This document shows, piece after piece, positions 58,311 to 64,000 of a DNA stretch of 64,000 nt (within the stretch, counting starts at the first letter, position 1; each line of letters opens with the position of its first letter). The notes under the pieces are model-generated. The model made no database searches, was not told the origin of the DNA, and was given only the letters and a program-made list of their open reading frames with translations. The stretch comes from Isoetes taiwanensis. Taxonomy: Eukaryota; Streptophyta; Lycopodiopsida; Isoetales; Isoetaceae. The position numbers and the translations under genes are program-made. The stretch is from positions 10,879,317 through 10,943,316 of the forward strand of contig JAJEKV010000006.1 in the NCBI GenBank assembly GCA_021234155.1, given 5' to 3'.

Positions 58311-58439
58311 ACAACCTCACTAACATTGCTAACCATCATCGTTCATCGTTTCAAAGAATTCGCTCAAACGCCTCACCCAGTTTCATCATCTTCGTTGTCA
58401 CTGTCGGAACCATCTGACCATGTTTCGGCGTCCCCATGA

Positions 58440-59236
58440 CGAATTCAGGAACACGAAGATGAACAACGTCAGGAAGATCACTCTGACAAGACCCATGAAG
58501 CAGACTCTAAGAAAAATCCTGAAGCAGACTCCGAGACAGATCGGGAAGTAGAATCCGAAAAAAATCTAGATCCAGTGTCAGAGACAGGTTTGCCATCAAA
58601 AATAAAGTGTGCAGCAATCAAGATCCTACCTCTAGATTCGGAAGTGGATTATTCGTCGGAGCCAAACTCAAACTGAGATCCAAATGCGCCGACCAAGCTG
58701 GTGTCCTCACAGCAGTGTACCAAGATGTTGACGAGCCAGAACTGAATACCTCACAGAAGCCAAAGAAGACGAACACTAGGCCCCAATCGCATGCTATTGT
58801 TGATTGGTTCTTTGAAGTGGAAATTTGGTCTTCGATAGCGAAGAAGAATATCTTGAATGTCCTGGGTGTGATGGAGCTACCTACGACAAGGTTTAAGTTT
58901 GTATGGGGCAGTGGAAGGTGTGATCATGTGGCGGATTTGCCTCCTATTGTCACAAAGGAAAAATCTATAACAGTGAAGAAGCTCCAGTGTGTCTACGAGG
59001 CATTTCAGGAATACAACAAGCACAACACTATCATTGTGGACGACAATGCCTACAAGTGTTATCACAAGATAACGCCATCATTGCCAAAACATATGACCCT
59101 GAGGAGTTTGAAACAGATAAGTGGTTTACATTTAAACTGATTCTTGTCTTGGTTGTCCCGGTTTTCAATTCCTGTGGCGGATGTTCTGCGAAATTATCCA
59201 AAGCTCAAGGAGGTTATGAGGAAAGCAACGGCATGA
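58440..59236 (+). pseudogene. FCP1/NIF-like HAD phosphatase relic
   Basis: 58,446-58,676 is an acidic open stretch. 58,607-59,100 carries VDWFFEVEIWSSIAKKNILN, FVWGSGRCDH and EYNKHNTIIVDDNAYKC, matching the FEVGIWSS..., ...W.Q..C and YN..NTLLVDDSPYK motifs of plant FCP1-homology (NIF) phosphatases. After a frame change comes AIIAKTY, then in a further frame FLSWLSRFSIPVADVLRNY with stop at 59,234. The N-terminal DxDxT nucleophile motif is not found, so catalysis is unlikely unless it lies in an unseen exon. FCP1-type enzymes remove phosphate from the RNA polymerase II tail or other proteins; the target here is unknown. Confidence 0.55.
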
Positions 59237-59536
59237 TGGCACCGATGGACAAGAAATTTTATAGTGATTCACTTGAATGACACGGCTCTGCTCTATGTAT
59301 ATTGTATAATGTTTTGTATAGAAAAAAAGGATGTATTCTGTTGCAAGGCACTTTCTCAATTCCGAGTGGATAAAGTGCCTTCCTGCTCAAAGCTACAAAT
59401 ATGTCAAAGCTCCTATTCAAAGTAACTGTAATATATGAAAGACCTGAATGGAAATGTAATTGGGCTATAATTGTTTGTTTGGACTGTCATTGCTAACTGG
59501 ACTGCAATTGTTGATTTCGATGTTCCGTTCTTCTAG

Positions 59537-59935
59537 GTGACAAGAAACCCAGCGCGCTTCCCGCTCATAACACACTCTTATCAAGGCTTTGGGATACGGT
59601 CAATAGGAAACGCAGGTATTACAATAACGAATCCTGATGAAAGGAGGTTGATTTCCGAACTTTGTGAACTGCAAAGGATCTTACAAGCAATACATGATAT
59701 CTATGGGGGTTGGGGAAGAAGCATTTTTGACCCAGCAATTGAAGAGAGGATGCGGGAGGAGGGTGGCGAGATCGGTTGGACGAGCCAGGTGGTCGTTAAT
59801 GAACCTCCTCCTCGTGAAGCTTTCCATCGTCTTCACGTTGCTCCGAGAGCTTGGAGAAGGTCCGAGCATGCTTCGAACATTATTCCATTCAGATGGACTG
59901 TATATCATCCTGATGTAACTGTTGTGACAGCATGA
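59537..59935 (+). CDS. Unknown 3'-terminal exon
   Basis: A 132-codon open stretch directly after a good acceptor (TTCCGTTCTTCTAG at 59,523-59,536), ending at TGA 59,933. It reads ...ISELCELQRILQAIHDIYGG... and ...FRWTVYHPDVTVV. It is GC-richer than surrounding sequence and longer than chance would favour, so I take it as real coding. No family is recognised. It may be the last exon of the preceding gene group. Confidence 0.4.
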   Translation: MTRNPARFPLITHSYQGFGIRSIGNAGITITNPDERRLISELCELQRILQAIHDIYGGWGRSIFDPAIEERMREEGGEIGWTSQVVVNEPPPREAFHRLHVAPRAWRRSEHASNIIPFRWTVYHPDVTVVTA

Positions 59936-60392
59936 ACGTCTGGTCTCTTCGTCTACTGTAAATTACATTGTAAAGACATTATTTATGAATAATAAGTCAT
60001 TGTTCTATAGTTTCTCGACTCGCCATTCGAGAAAAGGAGTCCATTTGTGTATACTTAGATTTTTTATTCACATCTTTTCGGATGGAAATGAAAGATCCAT
60101 CATAGTCTTTCCGTCCACTGTAAACTACATTGTAATGCTGTCTTTTATTAATAAAAAGTCATTGAATACTACCGGTTTGTTTGTAAAAGTGAATTATATT
60201 GGTTTTGTATGCATTTTTTTAGTTTCTCAATCCGCCATCCAAGAAAAGGAGGCCACTTCTAACCCTTCAGTTTTTTTTTAACACTAGAAAAAAGTCTCTC
60301 ATTCATGTCCTTTTGCCTTAAAAAAAAAACAGGATTCCCGAAAAAAATGGAAATTGCATGAGTCTCTCTTTAATGTAATGTGCCTTAAGGAC

Positions 60393-60702
60393 CTGATGGT
60401 GAAATTGAAAGACATAGGGCAAGGTTGGTTGCACAAGGTTTTACACAAAAAGGAGGTGTATATTATTATGATATATTTTCACCAATTGTTAAACTAACTA
60501 GTTTGAGCTCTATAATAGCTCTTGTAGATGAACACGATCTCGATATCGAACATATGGATGTTTGAATTGAGATTTAGAGGAGGAAATTTCCATGGAGCAG
60601 CCAATTGGATTTGAAGTGCAAGGAGATAAAGTTTGCAAATTGAAGAAGGCAATCTATGGACTTAGGCAAACAACTCGACCATGGTACAATGATCTTATCT
60701 AA
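60393..60702 (+). pseudogene. Ty1/copia reverse-transcriptase relic
   Basis: DGEIERHRARLVAQGFTQ, IFSPIVKLTSL, IEHMDV, then MEQPIGFEVQGDKVCKLKKA and YGLRQTTRPWYN are the opening RT motifs of copia pol. Stops and a frameshift near 60,563 show decay. It differs at many positions from the array at 1-17.8 kb (which has KARLVAKGYTQ), so it belongs to a different copia family. Confidence 0.88.
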
Positions 60703-61312
60703 TAGTTCGACAATGTTACAATGATCTTGCCCTATTGTAGCGCAAAGAAGCTGAAGCAATAAAAGGGGCTTGAATCAAAGGCAAAATTGTCTTGCACCTC
60801 CCAGTTGAAAGGGGTCAAACCCCCTTGCACAAAGCTTCTACGTGGAACATGATGCAAAGCAAAAAATTCTAAAAAGCTTATTGCAAGATAACAGCTTTGC
60901 AAATTTTTTGTTCCTCTATCTCAGAAGCTTGATCCCAAAGCTTGTTTCATCTATTGATTATTTTCTTCACCCAGCTCGGCCCTGCAAGGTCTTGCCCTTC
61001 TGCAAGGCAAAGAAGTAGGTGCTCAAATCAAAGGCAAAATTGCCTCACACCTTATGCCAGACTTGCATAATGGGCTCTTGTGGGAGTCCATCCTCCATCA
61101 ATCTCAATCGCGCACGCCTACCCATTTACTATTCTTTCCTTGTCCATCCTATTGATTTTCCTTGCCCATCCATCGCTTCTCTATCTTGCTTATAATTCTG
61201 TCTACTCGTGCCCAAAAATAGTCGCTAGAACTAGGAGCGCATTGCATAGGCAGTTGGTGCAAGAAGATGGGCAGCCAATCTACCCAACTTTGAAGGTTCA
61301 TCAACTTCTTAA
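60703..61312. other. Intergenic, no gene seen
   Basis: The phrase ATCAAAGGCAAAATTG and similar CTTGCAC / CTCACACC phrases occur twice (about 60,774 and 61,026), suggesting an old duplication. No supported coding region. Confidence 0.45.
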
Positions 61313-61329
61313 GAACTCCTAATGGCCTA

Positions 61330-61629
61330 TCAACTTCTTAAGTTAGAGATAATGTTACAGCCCTTACGCGGCGGTAAGGACTGGCGAGCGGTGGCGAAGC
61401 TCGGTCCGCACCAGCGTAAGGGCCTCTTGGGCTTAACATTTTCTAACGAAAGTTAGGGGAGGATATTTCACGCCACGGCACCATCGTAGCACACAACTCG
61501 ACTCTGCTGCGTTACCAAAGACCGGAGGAGATGAAGCCGGGCATCGAGGAGGGCGAAGCGAAGCTCTGACAGATTATAAGTTTTAAGAACGCTTGTAATA
61601 TGGGGAAATATCCTCCCCCCTAACTTTAC
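61330..61629. mobile_element. 300-bp GC-rich structured insert with 17-bp direct repeats
   Basis: GAACTCCTAATGGCCTA flanks the segment at 61,313-61,329 and 61,630-61,646, as a target duplication would. Inside are CCCTTACGC / GCGTAAGGG (about 61,366 and 61,415), and GAAAGTTAGGGG-AGGATATTTC (61,448-61,469) with its inverted partner (61,605-61,627). It is much richer in GC than its surroundings. The type of element is unknown. Confidence 0.45.
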
Positions 61630-61658
61630 GAACTCCTAATGGCCTAGATTCAGCGATA

Positions 61659-61963
61659 GGTAGAGCTCATCTTTCCAATGGAAAGAAATTTTGACCACCT
61701 TCTAATTTTGCCCTTATTTAGCAAAATTTTAAAAGGCAAAAAACTTTGTTGATGTTTTAGGTAGGTGAGCTCATCTTTCCAATGGAAAGAAATTTTGACC
61801 ACCTTCTAATTTTGCCCTTATTTAGCAAAATTTTAAAAGGCAAAAAACTTTGTTGATGTTTTAGGTAGGTGAGCTCATCTTTCCAATGGAAAGAAATTTT
61901 GACCACCTTCTAATTTTGCCCTTATTTAGCAAAATTTTAAAAGGCAAAAAACTTTGTTGATGT
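61659..61963. repeat. Three-copy tandem repeat, 103-bp unit
   Basis: Units start at 61,659, 61,761 and 61,864 and are almost identical: GAGCTCATCTTTCCAATGGA then GAAATTTTGACCACC and CAAAAAACTTTGTTG. Pieces of the same unit (GGTGAGCTCATC, TTTCCAATGGA) reappear at 62,620-62,710. Confidence 0.95.
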
Positions 61964-62149
61964 TTTGTTGACGTTCTTGGGCGGTGCCGTCTCCTCTGTG
62001 TTTCTGCACAACCCCAAGGTTCTCCAGTCCAAGGATCCGCTTCTTCACATGCGGATCTGTCACTGCGCATCAGGGTACCATGCCAAGGTTTATGCAAGTA
62101 CCATGCGAGTAATCTGATCTGCTTTTCTAATTATTTTTCCGGAGGCAAA

Positions 62150-62318
62150 GGGCATAAACAAGACAAGCTCCAGCAAACAAGGGCATAACCAAAAACAGCG
62201 GCCATAGATGAAGCAACAGCTTCGTTATCCAGCAAGGGCATAAACAAGACAAGATCCAGCAAACAAGGGCATAACCAAAAACAGCGGCCATAGATGAAGC
62301 AACAGCTTCGTTATTCTT
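62150..62318. repeat. Two-copy tandem repeat, 86-bp unit
   Basis: GGGCATAAACAAGACAAG starts at 62,150 and 62,236. The two units differ at single bases (GCTCC against GATCC). Confidence 0.92.
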
Positions 62319-62913
62319 GACTGTTTGGTGCTTTTTTCTTCAGTGCCACAAATTCGGCATAAATTTTCGGCCTGAATCTAGCTGCAGCAAGATCTATGAG
62401 ACGAAAATCCAATGATGAACTTCAAAAATCAAAACTAAAGGCAAAAGCATGTTATATACATTAAGATCTCAAAAGTCAGAAAAAATTTGAAGCTACATCA
62501 AAATTTCGTCGGAGAATTTAAATGACCATCAAGAAATTTTCAAGTGACACCTAAAAATTTCCTTCAAAAATTTGGTCATTCAAATTACTCCTTCCTAAAA
62601 ATTTCAGCAAATATAGGTGAGCTAGTCATCTTCCAATGATATGGTGAGCTCATCATCTTTCCAATGGACTAAAAATTTCAGCAAATATAGGTGAGCTCGT
62701 CATCTTCCACTTATCTTCCACTGATGTCTACAAAATAAACTCTACAATTATAAACTCGAGACAAGCGTCATTTATACAAATTTATATATGCTATTAATCA
62801 ATTACATATTTATGATGATAAACCAATTGTAGTACCTTACAGTGTAGTTTAGGCACCTTGCATCGTGGTTTAGACAAAAATGAGTATTATGATAACCGAA
62901 TATAGTACCTAAG
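62319..62913. other. Intergenic, no gene seen
   Basis: AT-rich, with partial copies of the 61.7-kb repeat at 62,620-62,710. It would be downstream (3') of the SOD gene. Confidence 0.5.
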
Positions 62914-63037
62914 CAACTGCAATCAAGAGCCTGATATCTTCCTCTCAATATAACTAGCGGTTCCAAATCCAAAAAACAACTGCAATCAAGAGCCTGATAT
63001 CTTCCTCTCAATGTAACTAGCGGTTCCAAATCCAAAA
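62914..63037. repeat. Two-copy tandem repeat, 63-bp unit, just 3' of SOD
   Basis: CAACTGCAATCAAGAGCCTG begins at 62,914 and 62,977. It lies within 25 bases of the SOD stop codon and so probably in its 3' untranslated region. Confidence 0.9.
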
Positions 63038-63059
63038 CGGCCTTAGCCAAGCATTTCAA

Positions 63060-64000
63060 TCAAGATGCCGATTGTATTCCAATTACACCTACAACACAAA
63101 CCTCTTAGAAACAGCCTAAGTACATAACAAACTTACCAAACACGCTTACCACAAGCTACCCTTGCACCAGCATTTCCAGTTTCTTTACTCAATTGATGTC
63201 CACCTACAACATTGAACAAAACATTAAAATTCAATTGAATAACAATGAAGGCGACATTAATAGCAAACACTACAAAGCCTTACCACCTTTACCATTCCAT
63301 GCTCCTCATGGATGTTACATTTCAAACAAGTACCTTTTTCTTATGACAAGAACTTTTCAAACCCAAACCATTCGTCAAATGCATATGCTCCACTTCATTC
63401 TATAATGCTTCATTAAGGTTCTTACATCCCTCACAACTTCCTCCTTAGTCCTCCACCACATTAGAAGGACCAATGTAGCTCTTACATCTCACCTCCTTCA
63501 TCTATAGTCTTCAAACTCAGTGAAAGACTAATATTCGGTTTCACTTAGTTATTAGGCTTTTATATGAATTCTATTTGTATAACTACAACTCATATTTGAG
63601 TTTTCCAAATTATAATACCAGAGTATATACCACCACCACAAATAACAAACTAATACCTCGCCCTAAATCATCAGGGTCGGCATGTACAACAATTGTACGC
63701 CCTAATACAGAATGCTGGCCATGCAAGGTGATCTAGTAAGCACGCCCAACAATTAGATTAAAGTTAGCATTGCCTACTATAAGACACAAACAAAAAAATG
63801 CAAACACAATGCATGTTCCATTACCAGCTTGTCCTTGATAGAGGTATCCACAATACCTAGAAACCAATTGACAAGTTAAAAAATTTCTGCATTAGTGCCT
63901 TGCATATTGTAATACGGAAGCTCATCACTTGCATGCTACAGAAGTAGAGCAATAAAAACTTCATACCATCATTTCCAACAACAACGTTCCCAAGGTCACC
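63060..64000 (-). CDS. Cu/Zn superoxide dismutase, 3' five exons
   Basis: The gene enters from the right edge on the minus strand. Exons: 63,967-64,000+ ([11 protein letters not shown]), 63,825-63,856 ([10 protein letters not shown]), 63,657-63,732 ([12 protein letters not shown]...HADPDDLGR), 63,150-63,203 ([17 protein letters not shown]), 63,060-63,088 (VIGIQSAS, stop). All introns have GT-AG ends and phases fit. The enzyme turns superoxide into hydrogen peroxide and oxygen. Visible key residues are the zinc aspartate in GDLGN, the copper histidine in VVHADPDD, the active-site arginine and the disulfide cysteine in ARVAC. The N-terminal half, with the other metal ligands, lies outside. The short GIQSAS end does not show a clear peroxisomal signal; cytosolic or plastid location cannot be decided. 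Confidence 0.93.

Overview
The window is nuclear DNA of a land plant with a large, repeat-rich genome. The evidence is plant-type Ty1/copia elements, a legume-lectin receptor kinase, a Cu/Zn superoxide dismutase (SOD) gene with plant-style introns, LINE pieces, MITE-like elements and minisatellites. A gymnosperm-like lineage is my guess; the sequence does not prove it.

Layout. 1-17.8 kb is a head-to-tail array of one Ty1/copia element with a period of about 5.36 kb: one partial copy (called copy 0) and three full internal regions (copies 1-3). Copy 2 (7.8-12.2 kb) is the best preserved. Between internal regions lies the same LTR-spacer-LTR junction, called A1-S-A2 here. The last spacer carries a nested 1,646-bp solo LTR (17,899-19,544) with TGTGACG/CGTCACA ends and an AAAGG target duplication. 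19.9-29.2 kb has no convincing gene; it holds tRNA-T-arm-like motifs and small duplications. 29.27-30.72 kb is a minisatellite of alternating inverted 11-mers, so nearly every unit can form a hairpin. 30.7-34.3 kb holds the spliced 3' part of a DDE (pogo/Jerky-like) transposase gene on the minus strand, abutting a second patch of the same minisatellite, and a small convergent plus-strand gene. 34.4-37.7 kb is A-rich repeat and unassigned DNA.

38,015-40,048 (minus) is the one fully intact gene, an L-type lectin receptor-like kinase. 43-47 kb holds a LINE endonuclease relic, a Myb/SANT-like pseudogene with two in-frame TGA codons, and a 484-bp tandem duplication joining that pseudogene to a LINE reverse-transcriptase piece. 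A MITE-like element with long, near-identical inverted repeats lies at 49.28-49.73 kb.

53-60.3 kb is the most unusual part. Arrays and single copies of a palindrome (core CTCGACTCGCGAGTCGAG) surround and interrupt a plus-strand gene group: a long protein broken over several frames that I read, weakly, as ParB-like plus N6/N4 DNA-methyltransferase-like; an FCP1/NIF-like HAD phosphatase relic; and an unknown 3' exon. 60.4-63.0 kb holds a copia relic and short tandem repeats. 63,060-64,000 (minus) is the 3' half of a Cu/Zn SOD gene with five exons and canonical splice sites.

Two cautions. Many frame breaks in the copia copies recur at CTG/CAG (CHG) sites in the same altered form in different copies, which looks more like a consensus or base-calling artefact at methylated repeats than independent decay. 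The functional calls for the 55-60 kb genes rest on motif reading alone.
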